Assembly (NCBI GenBank): GCA_963667205.1
Contig: OY762959.1
Location: 1,240,001-1,304,000, forward strand
Direction of reading: 5' to 3'
Source of the DNA: CF-162 sp963667205
GTDB taxonomy: Bacteria; Chloroflexota; Dehalococcoidia; SM23-28-2; RBG-16-64-32
DNA: 64,000 nucleotides
Both the position numbers and the translations under genes were made by a program. Positions within the stretch are counted from its first letter, which is position 1, and each line of letters starts with the position of its first letter. The notes below the pieces were generated by a model. That model saw only the letters and a list, made by a program, of their open reading frames with translations. It ran no database searches and was not told the origin of the DNA. Shown here in pieces: positions 51,143 through 59,718 of the stretch.

Positions 51143-53421
51143 GGCTACGGCGGCTTGAGCTGCCCGCGTTCGGCTGCCTGCGTGGCTTCGGCGCGGAGTT
51201 GTCACCCGGGCTCAACCTTTTCGTCGGCGAGAACGAGGCGGGGAAGTCGACGCTACAGGCCGCTATCTGCGCCTTGCTCTACGGCTTCTTCGAGAACGAG
51301 CGGGCGCTGAAGGCGGAAAACGAGCGCTACGAGCGCTTCCGGCCCTGGAGCGGCGGCGTCTATCGCGGCGCCCTTGAATACGAGCTGGCCAACGGCAACC
51401 GCTACGAGGCGCGCCGCGACTTCGCGAACGACGTGGCGACGCAGCTGATCGACAGCGCGACGGGCCTCGATCTCGCGCCCGAATTCGGCCGCGGCCGGCA
51501 CGGGAACGTGCCCTTCGCCCGCCGGCAGTTCGGGATGTCGCGCGGCGTCTTCCAGAGCTGCGCCTTCATCTCCCAGGGCGAGATCTTCGACGTCACGCAG
51601 GGGGCCTCGCCAAGCCAGATCGGCGACGCCGTAGCCGCCCTTGTGGACTCTGCCGGCCGCGACGTCTCAGCCGCGCGCGCGCTTAAGAGCCTGGGCGTCG
51701 TCGCCTCGCGGATCGGCTCCGATTCCGCGCGTACTGCGGAGCTGCCGCGGGCCAGGCAGCATCTGGAACGAGCGCTGGAGGAGCTGGAGGCCGGCGCGGA
51801 CGCACGCGCCCAGGCCTCCCAGACGGCGCGCAAGCTGGAAGAGCGCCGTACGCGCGTGCGAGAGCTGAAGGAGAAGCGCGCCCGCACGGAGGCGCTGGCG
51901 CTACGGACTCAGATCGCGGCGCTGCGAACGCGGCTGGACGCCGTCGCGGCCGCGACGGACGAAGCCACACGCGCGGAGTCCGAGGTCGAGGCGCTGTCAG
52001 CATACGCGTCGTTCCCCGCCTCGCTGCGCGACGAGGTGCTGGCGCTTAAAGGCCGCTGGTCGGGGCTGCTGAGCGCTCTCGAACGGCTGCAGCGAGATCG
52101 CGATGAGGCGACGGCCGCTATCTCCGACGACGACAGGCTGGAGTACGAAGCCCTGCGTGAAGGCGCCGGCGCGCTCACGGACGAACACGTGCGCACGCTG
52201 GAAGCTGCCGCCTTCGCGCCGGAGGCGCACGGCGTGATCGCGGTTCTCGGCGACGCGCTGAGGGCGATCGGGCGGGGGATCGCACGGCTCGTTCGACGCG
52301 TCCTGCGCAGGCCCGAGCCTCACACTGCCGAGGTCGCGCCCGTGGTCTCGGCCGAGGAGGCACGCGTGCTGCTCGACCGCCACCGACGCTACCTCTCGCT
52401 GCGCCCGCGGGCGGAGCTCGCGGGCCGCCTGAAGAGCGAAGTCGCGGGTCAGGAAGCAGCGCTGGAGACGATCGAAGGACAGCTGCGCAACCTCATCGCC
52501 GTAGCCGACGTTACGGCGCCCAGCACCGACGAAGGTTTGCGCGCTTTCGAGGCCGCCGCACGAGACCACGCGCGCTACCAGACCGCCCTCGCCGCAGCTG
52601 CCGAGGCCGGCCGCCGCCGTGAAGCAGCACTCGCCGGCCGCACGACCGAAGAGACAACGACCAGGCTCGCGGAATGCGAACGCGCCTCCGGCGAGCTCCT
52701 CGCGAAGCGGCCCGACCTCGCCGACCTCGAGACCGAACGCTCGCTAGAGCAGCTCGCGAAAGAGCGCGACAGCCTGCGCGACGAGCTGCAGGAGACACAG
52801 CTGGAGGAGCGCAGCCTTGAGGAGAAGGTTAACCACGTGCTGGAGCGGCACCGCCCGGCCTCCGAGCTGGAGGAAGAGGCAGCGCGCTGGCGGCGCGAGG
52901 TCAAGCGGCTGGAGAAGGCGCGGGCCGCCGTAGTGCTGGCCAAGTCCCAGATCGAGCAGGCGATGGTGCAGGTCTACCGCGACTTCGCCCCCGCCGTGAA
53001 CACGTTCCTCAGCGAGGGTATCGAGCGTGTGACCGAAGGCCGGTACAGCCGCGCACGCGTCGACCCGTCATCGCTGCGCGTCTCGCTGCTCGTGCCAGAG
53101 ACGGGCCAGGTGATCACCGACCCGCCGGTTAGCTACGGCACTCGCACGATGGTCTACGTACTCATGCGCGTGGGCCTGGCGCAGCACATGAGCGCGATCG
53201 GCGAACCGGTGCCGCTCGTGCTGGATGATCCGTTCGTTGACCTCGACTCGCGGCGCCTGCCGCGCATGATGCGCTTCCTGCTCGACCTGAGTGACCGCAT
53301 GCAGGTGCTTTTCTTCACGAAGGACACCTCGATCACGCGCTGGTTCGAGGAGAACGCCACGGGCTCCGAGCACCGCCTGCACGAGCTGGCTGCAACGCAA
53401 CTGTCACACGCGTCGCTGTAA
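51139..53421 (+). CDS. SbcC/Rad50/YhaN-like ATPase without zinc hook
   Basis: 760 residues from a TTG overlapping the sbcD-like stop. Walker A is FVGENEAGKSTLQAA; AFISQGEIFDVTQG resembles the Q-loop; two coiled-coil arms run about 220-330 and 450-620. The closing ATPase half has YGTRTMVYVLMRVGLAQHM (signature region) and VPLVLDDPFVDLDSRRL (Walker B). No CxxC zinc hook is present and the arms are short, as in YhaN-type proteins. Together with the nuclease it probably processes DNA ends or hairpins. Confidence 0.85.
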   Translation: MRLRRLELPAFGCLRGFGAELSPGLNLFVGENEAGKSTLQAAICALLYGFFENERALKAENERYERFRPWSGGVYRGALEYELANGNRYEARRDFANDVATQLIDSATGLDLAPEFGRGRHGNVPFARRQFGMSRGVFQSCAFISQGEIFDVTQGASPSQIGDAVAALVDSAGRDVSAARALKSLGVVASRIGSDSARTAELPRARQHLERALEELEAGADARAQASQTARKLEERRTRVRELKEKRARTEALALRTQIAALRTRLDAVAAATDEATRAESEVEALSAYASFPASLRDEVLALKGRWSGLLSALERLQRDRDEATAAISDDDRLEYEALREGAGALTDEHVRTLEAAAFAPEAHGVIAVLGDALRAIGRGIARLVRRVLRRPEPHTAEVAPVVSAEEARVLLDRHRRYLSLRPRAELAGRLKSEVAGQEAALETIEGQLRNLIAVADVTAPSTDEGLRAFEAAARDHARYQTALAAAAEAGRRREAALAGRTTEETTTRLAECERASGELLAKRPDLADLETERSLEQLAKERDSLRDELQETQLEERSLEEKVNHVLERHRPASELEEEAARWRREVKRLEKARAAVVLAKSQIEQAMVQVYRDFAPAVNTFLSEGIERVTEGRYSRARVDPSSLRVSLLVPETGQVITDPPVSYGTRTMVYVLMRVGLAQHMSAIGEPVPLVLDDPFVDLDSRRLPRMMRFLLDLSDRMQVLFFTKDTSITRWFEENATGSEHRLHELAATQLSHASL

Positions 53422-53477
53422 CATCCTCCGGTACGGGCCGTCAATTCTTTACAGAAGCGGTTATACCCTACTGAGAG

Positions 53478-54248
53478 ATGCAAATGAGTCAATCTATCGC
53501 GACCACAGCTGAATCTATCGCCACCAGGACAGCGACAGTTCTGGGGGACCCGAACGTCTGGTCCGGCCAGCTAAGTGACGCACTCGAATCGCTCGGCTTC
53601 GCGGTCGAGCCGTGTGCGGAGCTGACCGAGCTGTTCGAATCGGCTCAGGCGTCCGTTCCCGGCCTCGTCGTGATCGCACAGGAAGAGCCGGACGTCGCCG
53701 TCCGCGCCTCGCGCGCAACGCGAGAGCTGCACGAAGCGCCGATCATGGTCGTGATGCCGCGCGAGAGCGACCTCATCGCCGCCCTCGACGCCGGCGCCGA
53801 CGACGCCGTGATCGCCCGCGTCGACCCGGCCGTCTTCGCCGCCCGCGTTCGCGCGCTGTTGCGCCGCGTTCAGCCCGGCCACCCGACGGCCAATCGCACC
53901 GTCGTCCGCGACCTCGTGATTGACTTTGAGACCTACCAGGTGACCGTAGCCGATGTGCCGGTGCAGCTGACGCCGACTGAGTTCCGGCTCCTCGCCCTCC
54001 TCGCCCAGCAGACCGGCCGGGTCATCGACCCGCGTGCGCTGCTCTCCGCAGTGCACCAGCACGACTACAGCGAGCGAGACGCGCAGAACCTGGTGAAGGT
54101 GCACATCGCGAACCTGCGCCGCAAGCTGAAGGACTCCAACAACGATAGCCCGTACATCCTCTGCGTCCGTGGCTTCGGATACATGCTGGAGCGCCGCGGC
54201 CGCATCCGCGACGACGATCCGCTGTCAACGCTGATCGAAGAAGACTAG
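53478..54248 (+). CDS. OmpR-type response regulator with degenerate receiver
   Basis: 256 residues; ATG 53484 is an alternative. The N-terminal 130 residues have receiver-like spacing (TATVLGDPNVWSGQLSDALESLGF; APIMVVMPRES). Where the phospho-Asp should be, the strand reads GLVVIAQEEPDV, so normal phosphorylation is unlikely. Residues about 145-245 are a clear winged-helix output domain (LTPTEFRLLALLAQQTGRVID; DAQNLVKVHIANLRRKL; ILCVRGFGYML). No histidine kinase is next to it. The nearby pst operon is a possible target. Confidence 0.85.
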   Translation: MQMSQSIATTAESIATRTATVLGDPNVWSGQLSDALESLGFAVEPCAELTELFESAQASVPGLVVIAQEEPDVAVRASRATRELHEAPIMVVMPRESDLIAALDAGADDAVIARVDPAVFAARVRALLRRVQPGHPTANRTVVRDLVIDFETYQVTVADVPVQLTPTEFRLLALLAQQTGRVIDPRALLSAVHQHDYSERDAQNLVKVHIANLRRKLKDSNNDSPYILCVRGFGYMLERRGRIRDDDPLSTLIEED

Positions 54249-54359
54249 CGCCTTCACGCGCCCTCACCCAGACCTGCACCGCGCCTCCACCGCAAACGCG
54301 CCCGGTAGCGCGCCCCCTCTGCTAGGTTGGTCTAAGCAACGAAAGTGGAGGTGCTGGAA

Positions 54360-54803
54360 ATGGGACGGATCACAGCAATCAACAGCGGCACGACGGAGAT
54401 TCCTGCCGCTCACCGGCGGCGGTTCTCGCGCTACTTCCCCGGCCTCTTCGCCTACGTCCGCGCGATGTCCGACGACTACTCGACAAGCGTCGAGAAGGTT
54501 GTCTCAGCGTTCGAGACCGCGCTGCGCGAGCCAAACACCGACGACGACGCCTTCGTGCTCTCGCTGTTCGCCAACGCCCGCGAGCTCTGCGGCGTGCGCA
54601 ACGCCGCGCACGATTCCGGCGAGCGCGAAGTCCTCTCGCTGACGTTCGATGCTCTGCTCACGCGGGAGCAGGTGTCCGTCCTGATGGAGATGCCCGTAGA
54701 CGCAGTGATCTCGACCCTCATGCGGGGCCTGCGCAGGCTGCAGAGCCTGCGCGTTGCCGTCGAAGCTGCCGGCGACACGGCGCTCCACGGCTTCGCCGCC
54801 TGA
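54360..54803 (+). CDS. Sigma-70 region 4-like small protein
   Basis: 147 residues from ATG 54360 (MGRITAINSG), which has GGAGGTG 7 nt upstream. The region before residue 100 is helical. Residues about 95-140 read GEREVLSLTFDALLTREQVSVLMEMPVDAVISTLMRGLRRLQSL. This is the shape of sigma region 4.2 (helix-turn-helix with a loss of some polar residues). Region 2 is not recognisable. It may be an adapter or anti-sigma-like relic; the function is open. Convergent with phoU, 6 nt between stops. Confidence 0.55.
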   Translation: MGRITAINSGTTEIPAAHRRRFSRYFPGLFAYVRAMSDDYSTSVEKVVSAFETALREPNTDDDAFVLSLFANARELCGVRNAAHDSGEREVLSLTFDALLTREQVSVLMEMPVDAVISTLMRGLRRLQSLRVAVEAAGDTALHGFAA

Positions 54804-54809
54804 ACTCGC

Positions 54810-55475
54810 CTAGTAATTCGAGACGTTCAGGTCCTGGATCTTGCCTTCGACCAGGTAGACGACGCGCTCACAGATATTCGTGACGCGATCGGCGATGCGC
54901 TCCAGATTGTGAGCGACCCAGATCAGATACGTGGCCCGCTGAATCGCCCCGCGCTCTTCGATCATGAACATCAGTAGCTCGCGGTAGAGCTGATCGTACA
55001 GATCGTCCACCTCGTCGTCGCGGTCGATGATGCGGCGGGCCAGCGCCGTGTCGTGCTGCTTGTACGCCTCCAGCGCACCGTCCATCATTTCGCTGGCTAT
55101 CTGCGCCATGCGCGGGATGTCGATGTAAGGCTTGAGTGGCGCCTCGTCCGCCAGCATGAGGACGATCCTGGCGATGCCCTCTGCGTGATCGCCCATGCGC
55201 TCTAGGTCGACCGTTATGTGCAGTACCGCGATGATCGTGCGCAGGTCGCTCGCCAGCGGCGCCTGCAGCGAGATCAGCTCGATGCACTTCTCTTCAGCCT
55301 CGTAGCGCTTGTTGTTGATCTCCATGTCGTTGGCGATCACGCGACGGGCAAGCTCCACGTCCCTCGTCTTTAGAGCTTCGACGCCCTGCGCGATCGCGTC
55401 CTGCACCATGCCGGCCATGACCAGCATGTCCTCCTGCACTTCGGCTAGCTGCTTCTCGAACAGGGCGCGAGTCAT
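54810..55475 (-). CDS. phoU: Phosphate signalling protein PhoU
   Basis: 221 residues in two similar three-helix bundles: LFEKQLAEVQEDMLVMAGMVQDA, INNKRYEAEEKCIELISLQAPLASDLRTIIAVLHITVDLERMGDHAEGIA, then the second copy DEVDDLYDQLYRELLMFMIEERG and VAHNLERIADRVTNICE. Both ExxRxGD-like metal motifs are visible. It damps the Pho response and controls the Pst transporter. Last gene of the pstSCAB-phoU operon. Confidence 0.95.
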   Translation of the reverse strand: MTRALFEKQLAEVQEDMLVMAGMVQDAIAQGVEALKTRDVELARRVIANDMEINNKRYEAEEKCIELISLQAPLASDLRTIIAVLHITVDLERMGDHAEGIARIVLMLADEAPLKPYIDIPRMAQIASEMMDGALEAYKQHDTALARRIIDRDDEVDDLYDQLYRELLMFMIEERGAIQRATYLIWVAHNLERIADRVTNICERVVYLVEGKIQDLNVSNY

Positions 55476-55478
55476 CGG

Positions 55479-56378
55479 CTAGCCGAACCTTCCCGTGATG
55501 TAGTCTTCCGTCCGCTGTTCGCGGGGCTGCGTGAAGATCTCGTTCGTCGGGCCGTACTCGATCAGCGTGCCGTTGAGGCCGTGCTCCTGAGCCAGCAAGA
55601 ACGCCGTGTAGTCCGACACGCGCGCGGCCTGCTGCATGTTGTGAGTGACGATGATGATCGTGTACTCCTTGACCAGCTCGCGGATCAGGTCCTCGATCTT
55701 CAGCGTGGCGATCGGGTCAAGCGCGGAGCACGGCTCATCCATCAGAATAACGTCCGGCTGCACCGCCAGCGCACGCGCGATGCAGAGCCGCTGTTGCTGC
55801 CCGCCGGAGAGGTCCAGACCGGACATCTTGAGGTCGTTCTTTACCTCGTCCCAGAGTGCCGCCTGCCTCAGGGCGTGCTCGGCGATCTCGCCGCTGTCGC
55901 CCTCGATGCCGTTGACCTTCGCTCCGAAGACGACGTTGTCCTGGATCGACTTCGGGAACGGGTTCGGCTTCTGGAACACCATGCCGATGCGCCGCCGCAC
56001 CTCGACCGGGTCGACGCTATGGTCGTAGATGTCGGCGCCGTGGTATTCGACTCTGCCCTCAACGCGCGCCGTCGGAATCAGGTCGTTCATGCGGTTGAGG
56101 CAGCGCAGCAGGGAGCTCTTGCCGCAGCCTGACGGCCCAATCAGCGCCGTCACCCGGTTGACCGGGATGTCCAGGCTGATGTCGGAGATCGCGTGCTTGG
56201 TGCCGTACCAGAGACCGACGTCCTGCAGGCGAAAGACAGTCTCCCCCGGCGGCTGCCGGATCGGGTCTCTCGGCTGCACGCTTTCGGCTGCGGTAGCATC
56301 AGGTGTCAAGGCTCTCCTCGGGCGCTCCGGTCTCGGCAGCGTCACGCTCTTCCGGAACTCTGCCATCAATTCTCGCAT
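55479..56378 (-). CDS. pstB: Phosphate ABC transporter ATP-binding protein
   Basis: 299 residues, about 40 longer than usual at the N-terminus, so the start could lie further in. ATPase motifs: Walker A GPSGCGKSSLLRCLNRMNDL, Q-loop VFQKPNPFPKSIQDNV, signature DLSGGQQQRLCIARALAV, Walker B DVILMDEPCSALDPIAT and H-loop IIVTHNMQQAARVSDYTAF. It powers phosphate import by PstCA. Followed by phoU after 3 nt. Confidence 0.96.
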   Translation of the reverse strand: MRELMAEFRKSVTLPRPERPRRALTPDATAAESVQPRDPIRQPPGETVFRLQDVGLWYGTKHAISDISLDIPVNRVTALIGPSGCGKSSLLRCLNRMNDLIPTARVEGRVEYHGADIYDHSVDPVEVRRRIGMVFQKPNPFPKSIQDNVVFGAKVNGIEGDSGEIAEHALRQAALWDEVKNDLKMSGLDLSGGQQQRLCIARALAVQPDVILMDEPCSALDPIATLKIEDLIRELVKEYTIIIVTHNMQQAARVSDYTAFLLAQEHGLNGTLIEYGPTNEIFTQPREQRTEDYITGRFG

Positions 56379-56399
56379 CGTCGGCCTTGCCTTTCCACT

Positions 56400-57320
56400 C
56401 TAGTTGCGCCGGAAGCGCTCCCGGATGAGCGCCGCCAGCAGGTTGAGCGCCATGACGCCGGTCATGAGGACGATGATCCCGGCGGAGGCGTTAGCCTGGA
56501 ACTCGCGCCGCGAATCGATCGTCCAGGCGTAGATCTGGATCGGAATGATAGTGAAGGACTCTTGCAGGCCGGCCCAGAAGCCGGCCGGGTCCGCGAAGTC
56601 GGCCAGGTTGGGACCGGGATCGAAGCGGATGAACGTGAAGCCGCCGATCATGATCAGCGCGGCGGTCTCACCGACGGCGCGCGAGATCGCTAGGATCGTG
56701 CCGGTTATGATGCCCGGCATCGCGTTCGGCAAGACGTTGTGGCGCACGGCCTGCCAGCGCGTCGCGCCCAGCGCCAGCGCTCCGTCGCGCAGGCTGGGCG
56801 GCACCTGCCGGATCGCCTCCTGCGACGTGATCACGGTCATCGGGATGATCATCAGCGCCAGCGTGAAGCCGCCGGCCAGCAGGCTGCGGTCCATGCCGTA
56901 GAAGCGGACGAAGATGGTGAGGCCGAGGATGCCATAGATGATGCTGGGCACGCCCGCCAGGTTCGCCAGGTTGATCTTGACGATCGTGAGGACCCGGTTG
57001 CGGGGCGCGAACTCCTCGATCCAGATCGCGGTGCCGATGGCGACCGGTATGGAGGAGAAGACCGTGATCAGCATCAGCCAGAAGGTGCCGTACACCGCCG
57101 GCCGCAGACCGGCCTTCTCCGCGAAGCGCGAGGGATAGTTCGTCAGGAAGTCGAGGCTGAGGCGCGAGGCGCCGGAAACGATCGTGTCGTAACCGAGGAA
57201 GACGAGGATGCTGACGCCGAGGACCGTCGCCGCCAGGAAGAAGTAGCGCGATACCCGCGACACGAGCTGACGGCGCGCGACGGCGCCGCTTGCCCGCAGG
57301 CGGATCGACTCGCTCGCCAC
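56400..57320 (-). CDS. pstA: Phosphate ABC transporter permease PstA
   Basis: 306 residues with six hydrophobic helices; the first is YFFLAATVLGVSILVFLGYDTI. The coupling loop reads ITSQEAIRQVPPSLRDGALALGATRWQAVRHNVLPNAMPGIITG, the canonical EAA-type motif of PstA. It begins 1 nt inside the end of pstC. It forms the membrane channel with PstC. Confidence 0.95.
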   Translation of the reverse strand: MASESIRLRASGAVARRQLVSRVSRYFFLAATVLGVSILVFLGYDTIVSGASRLSLDFLTNYPSRFAEKAGLRPAVYGTFWLMLITVFSSIPVAIGTAIWIEEFAPRNRVLTIVKINLANLAGVPSIIYGILGLTIFVRFYGMDRSLLAGGFTLALMIIPMTVITSQEAIRQVPPSLRDGALALGATRWQAVRHNVLPNAMPGIITGTILAISRAVGETAALIMIGGFTFIRFDPGPNLADFADPAGFWAGLQESFTIIPIQIYAWTIDSRREFQANASAGIIVLMTGVMALNLLAALIRERFRRN

Positions 57321-58258
57321 TATTCGTACTCCTCGCGGTAGCGGCGGACGAAGAAGTAGGCGGCGACGTTGAATAAGAGGGTGATCAGGAAGAGCATCAC
57401 GCCGACGGCGAACAGCGCCTGATAGTCGACGGTGCCGCGGGCAGCATCACCGAGGCCCACTTGTAACATGAAGCCGGTCATCGTCTGCACGCCGTCCAGC
57501 GGGTTGACGGTCAGCTGCGGCGTCGAGCCGGCGGCGATCGCGACGATCATCGTCTCACCTACGACACGCGCGATGGCGAGGAGAATGGCGGCGATGATCC
57601 CGGACAACGCCGCCGGGAAGACGACGCGGATCGTCACTTCGAGCCGCGTCGCGCCCAGCCCGTAAGCCGCCTCGCGCAGGTCTCGCGGGACGCTCGCCAT
57701 CGCGTCTTCGGAGATCGAAGCGATCGTCGGCAGGATCATCACGGCGAGCATGATGCTGGCGGAGAGGGCGTTGAAGATGTTGACCTCGTCGGCGCCGAAC
57801 GTCGGCCGCAGCACGTCCTGCGTCACGAACGTGAGCGCGAAGTAGGCGTAGACGACCGTCGGCACACCGGCCAGCGCCTCGAGTATCGGCTTGAGCACCT
57901 TGCGCGTGTTCGGATGGGCGTACTCGCTGAGGTAGACGGCCGTCGCCAGGCCCAGCGGCACGGCGAAGACGAGCGCCCAGAATACGACCATCAGCGTCCC
58001 GGCCACCAGCTCCCAGATGCCGAACGAGACCGGCTCGAAGAGCGGCTGCCACTGCGTCTCCAGGAAGAACTCCTTGAACGACACCGACTCGAAGAAGGTT
58101 GCGGACTCCCGCACGAGTACGCCGATGATGAGGGCCGTCGTGACAAGCGAGACAGCCGCGCAGAGCGCAAGCACGAAGAGGATGACGGACTCTCCGGGCT
58201 TGCCGAACTGGCGCTTCTTCAGAGCCTCGTTCATCTTGCCGGGGTCCGTAACGGTCAT
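57320..58258 (-). CDS. pstC: Phosphate ABC transporter permease PstC
   Basis: 312 residues with six membrane helices (VILFVLALCAAVSLVTTALIIG first). The motif is MVVFWALVFAVPLGLATAVYLSEYAHPNTRKVLKPILEALAGVPTVVYAYFA, and the EAA-like loop is DAMASVPRDLREAAYGLGATRLEVTIRVVFPAALSGI. Its ATG overlaps the pstS stop by 4 nt. Confidence 0.95.
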   Translation of the reverse strand: MTVTDPGKMNEALKKRQFGKPGESVILFVLALCAAVSLVTTALIIGVLVRESATFFESVSFKEFFLETQWQPLFEPVSFGIWELVAGTLMVVFWALVFAVPLGLATAVYLSEYAHPNTRKVLKPILEALAGVPTVVYAYFALTFVTQDVLRPTFGADEVNIFNALSASIMLAVMILPTIASISEDAMASVPRDLREAAYGLGATRLEVTIRVVFPAALSGIIAAILLAIARVVGETMIVAIAAGSTPQLTVNPLDGVQTMTGFMLQVGLGDAARGTVDYQALFAVGVMLFLITLLFNVAAYFFVRRYREEYE

Positions 58259-59211
58259 GGCAGATACGGCTCGATCTTGTCTTGCTGAGCTTGAAGGGTG
58301 TCGGCCGGCAGCGAGACGTAGCCGACTTCCGCCACCAGGGCGGTCGAGTTGTCCAGGTAGAACTCGACGAAGCGGAGCACCGGGTTGTCGGGATGTTCGG
58401 CAAGGAACGACTCACGGGTGTAGATGAACAGCGGCCGGCTGAGCGGGTAGCTGCCGTCCAGCGCAGCATCGAACGATGGGGCGACGCAGCCTTCGCCGGC
58501 GTCAACTGACGCCGCCTTGAGCGACTGGCCGGCGTCCTGGAAGTAGGCGAAGCCGAAGTAGCCGATGGAGTCGCGGTCCCCGCCGATGCCCTGCGCCAGG
58601 ACGTTGTCGTCCTCAGACGCCGTGCCGTCGCCGCGGTGGTAGGCGGCCTCGTCTACGTCCTCGATGATCGCCTCGACGAAGTAGTCGAACGTGCCGGAGT
58701 CCGTGCCCGGGTAGTACAGCGCGATCGATCGGTCCGGGAAGCTGTCGTCGAGCTCACTCCAGTTGTCCGCGCCGTCGGTGCGGAACGCCTCGTGCAGCTG
58801 CTCGATCGTCAGGCAGTCGGCGAAGTCGTTGTCGGGGTGGACCATCACGGTCAGCGCGTCGATCCCGACCTGGATTTCGAGGACATCGTCGATGCCGTTC
58901 TCGGCGCAGGCGTCGAGTTCGCTCTGCTTGACGGGGCGCGAGGCGTTGCTGACGTGCGTTTCGCCGGCGCAGAAGACCTCGAAGCCGCCGCCGGTGCCGG
59001 AGAAGCCGACGTTGACGAGGACGTCGCCCGCAACGGCGTCGAAGTCCTCGGCTACGGCCGCAGTGATCGGGTACACGGTGGAGGAGCCGTCGATGTCGAT
59101 CTCGCCGCCCTTACCGCTGTCATCGCAGGCGACGGCGGCCAGGGCTACCAGCGCCGGCAGCACTAAAACCATCAGCACCGACGGCCGGGTGGGGCGCGGG
59201 CGTCGTGCCAT
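58255..59211 (-). CDS. pstS: Phosphate-binding lipoprotein PstS
   Basis: 318 residues. The lipobox LAAVAC places the mature Cys at about 29. Binding residues are seen in IDGSSTVYPITAAVAEDF, VGFSGTGGGFEVFCAGETHVSNASRPVK, YYPGTDSGTFDYFVEAI and SIGYFGFAYF. It captures phosphate outside the membrane and delivers it to PstCA. First gene of the operon; the upstream region carries GTTAA direct repeats likely bound by a Pho regulator. Confidence 0.95.
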   Translation of the reverse strand: MARRPRPTRPSVLMVLVLPALVALAAVACDDSGKGGEIDIDGSSTVYPITAAVAEDFDAVAGDVLVNVGFSGTGGGFEVFCAGETHVSNASRPVKQSELDACAENGIDDVLEIQVGIDALTVMVHPDNDFADCLTIEQLHEAFRTDGADNWSELDDSFPDRSIALYYPGTDSGTFDYFVEAIIEDVDEAAYHRGDGTASEDDNVLAQGIGGDRDSIGYFGFAYFQDAGQSLKAASVDAGEGCVAPSFDAALDGSYPLSRPLFIYTRESFLAEHPDNPVLRFVEFYLDNSTALVAEVGYVSLPADTLQAQQDKIEPYLP

Positions 59212-59245
59212 GAGTCCAGCGTAGGAGGCGACGCTCCCACGGTCT

Positions 59246-59283
59246 CTTAACGGGGAGTTAACAGCGCTTAACGCACGGTAAAA
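59246..59283 (-). promoter_or_regulatory. Candidate Pho box upstream of pstS
   Basis: On the minus strand three GTTAA[GC] units and one TTTACC unit recur every 10-11 nt (units at 59267-59272, 59257-59262 and 59246-59251, with the TTTACC unit at about 59277-59282). One helical turn spacing of direct repeats is the pattern of PhoB/PhoP binding sites. It lies about 35-70 nt before the pstS start. Confidence 0.55.
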
Positions 59284-59559
59284 TCTACGGCCGGCCGGTT
59301 CGCTGCAACGCTGCCCGAAGCGCTCAAGATGGCGGCCACCGTAAATTCGCTGAGCGCCGGCAGGCTGGAGGTCGATCTGGGCGCTGGATGGTGTCGAGAC
59401 GAGACCGAGGCGTACGGACTAGCGTTCGAGGACGCTGCGGGCCGGCTAGATTGACTCGAGGAGTACACCGGAATCCCCCGGAGGACGTGGTGGGAGGAAT
59501 CGGCGTCCTTCGAGGGCCGGACCCTTTCGGCAATTGGAGAAGGCGAATCGCCGAGTTGA
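59272..59559 (+). pseudogene. Remnant of an LLM class oxidoreductase gene
   Basis: The frame from 59272 reads LPEALKMAATVNSLSAGRLE, VDLGAGWCRDETEAYGL, AFEDAAGRLD, TGA (59452-59454), LEEYTGIPRRTWWEESASFEGRTLSA and TGA (59557-59559). AATVNSLSAGRLEVDLGAGW and W-E-E-x3-FEGR are the conserved core of F420/FMN LLM enzymes, about 95 residues of what should be about 300. Both ends are lost: the 5' end at the pstS control region and the 3' end at the tRNA-Lys gene. A decayed gene fragment, not functional. Confidence 0.6.
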
Positions 59560-59585
59560 TGCCGGTGAGCGAAAGCAGATACGAT
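59556..59585 (+). promoter_or_regulatory. Promoter of tRNA-Lys
   Basis: TTGATG (59556-59561), 18 nt, TACGAT (59580-59585), ending 11 nt before the tRNA gene. Both boxes match four or more consensus positions. Confidence 0.5.
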
Positions 59586-59596
59586 CTTGAGGTCGG

Positions 59597-59671
59597 GGGC
59601 CCGTAGCTCAGCGGTAGAGCTCCGGACTTTTAATCCGGGAGTCGTGGGTTCGAATCCCACCGGGCCCTCCA
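59597..59671 (+). tRNA. tRNA-Lys (anticodon TTT)
   Basis: 75 nt with encoded CCA. The acceptor stem GGGCCCG/CGGGCCC is perfect. The D-arm is GCTC...GAGC, the anticodon stem CCGGA/TCCGG with loop CTTTTAA (anticodon TTT), and the T-arm GTGGG-TTCGAAT-CCCAC. A terminator follows at 59696. The gene marks the left edge of what looks like an accessory segment. Confidence 0.93.
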
Positions 59672-59695
59672 GATTGCTTCTTTATTTACTGCAGG

Positions 59696-59718
59696 TCGGC
59701 CAATCTGGCCGATTTCTT
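59696..59718 (+). terminator. Terminator after tRNA-Lys
   Basis: TCGGCCA-ATC-TGGCCGA forms a perfect 7-bp stem followed by TTTCTT. The remainder of the 264-nt gap 59672-59935 shows no gene; it contains the short direct repeat TAGCAAA twice (59807-59826). Confidence 0.6.

Noticed and set aside
53440..53477. Pho box or strong promoter before the response regulator
   Set aside because: TTTACA and TTATAC are spaced too closely and no repeat of the pstS type is present.
59452..59454. TGA in the LLM remnant as selenocysteine
   Set aside because: The gene is truncated on both sides and the position is not catalytic in LLM enzymes.
59268..59660. Minus-strand ORF beginning MGFEPTTPGLKVRSS
   Set aside because: It is the antisense reading of tRNA-Lys, a well-known spurious ORF, continuing through the LLM remnant.
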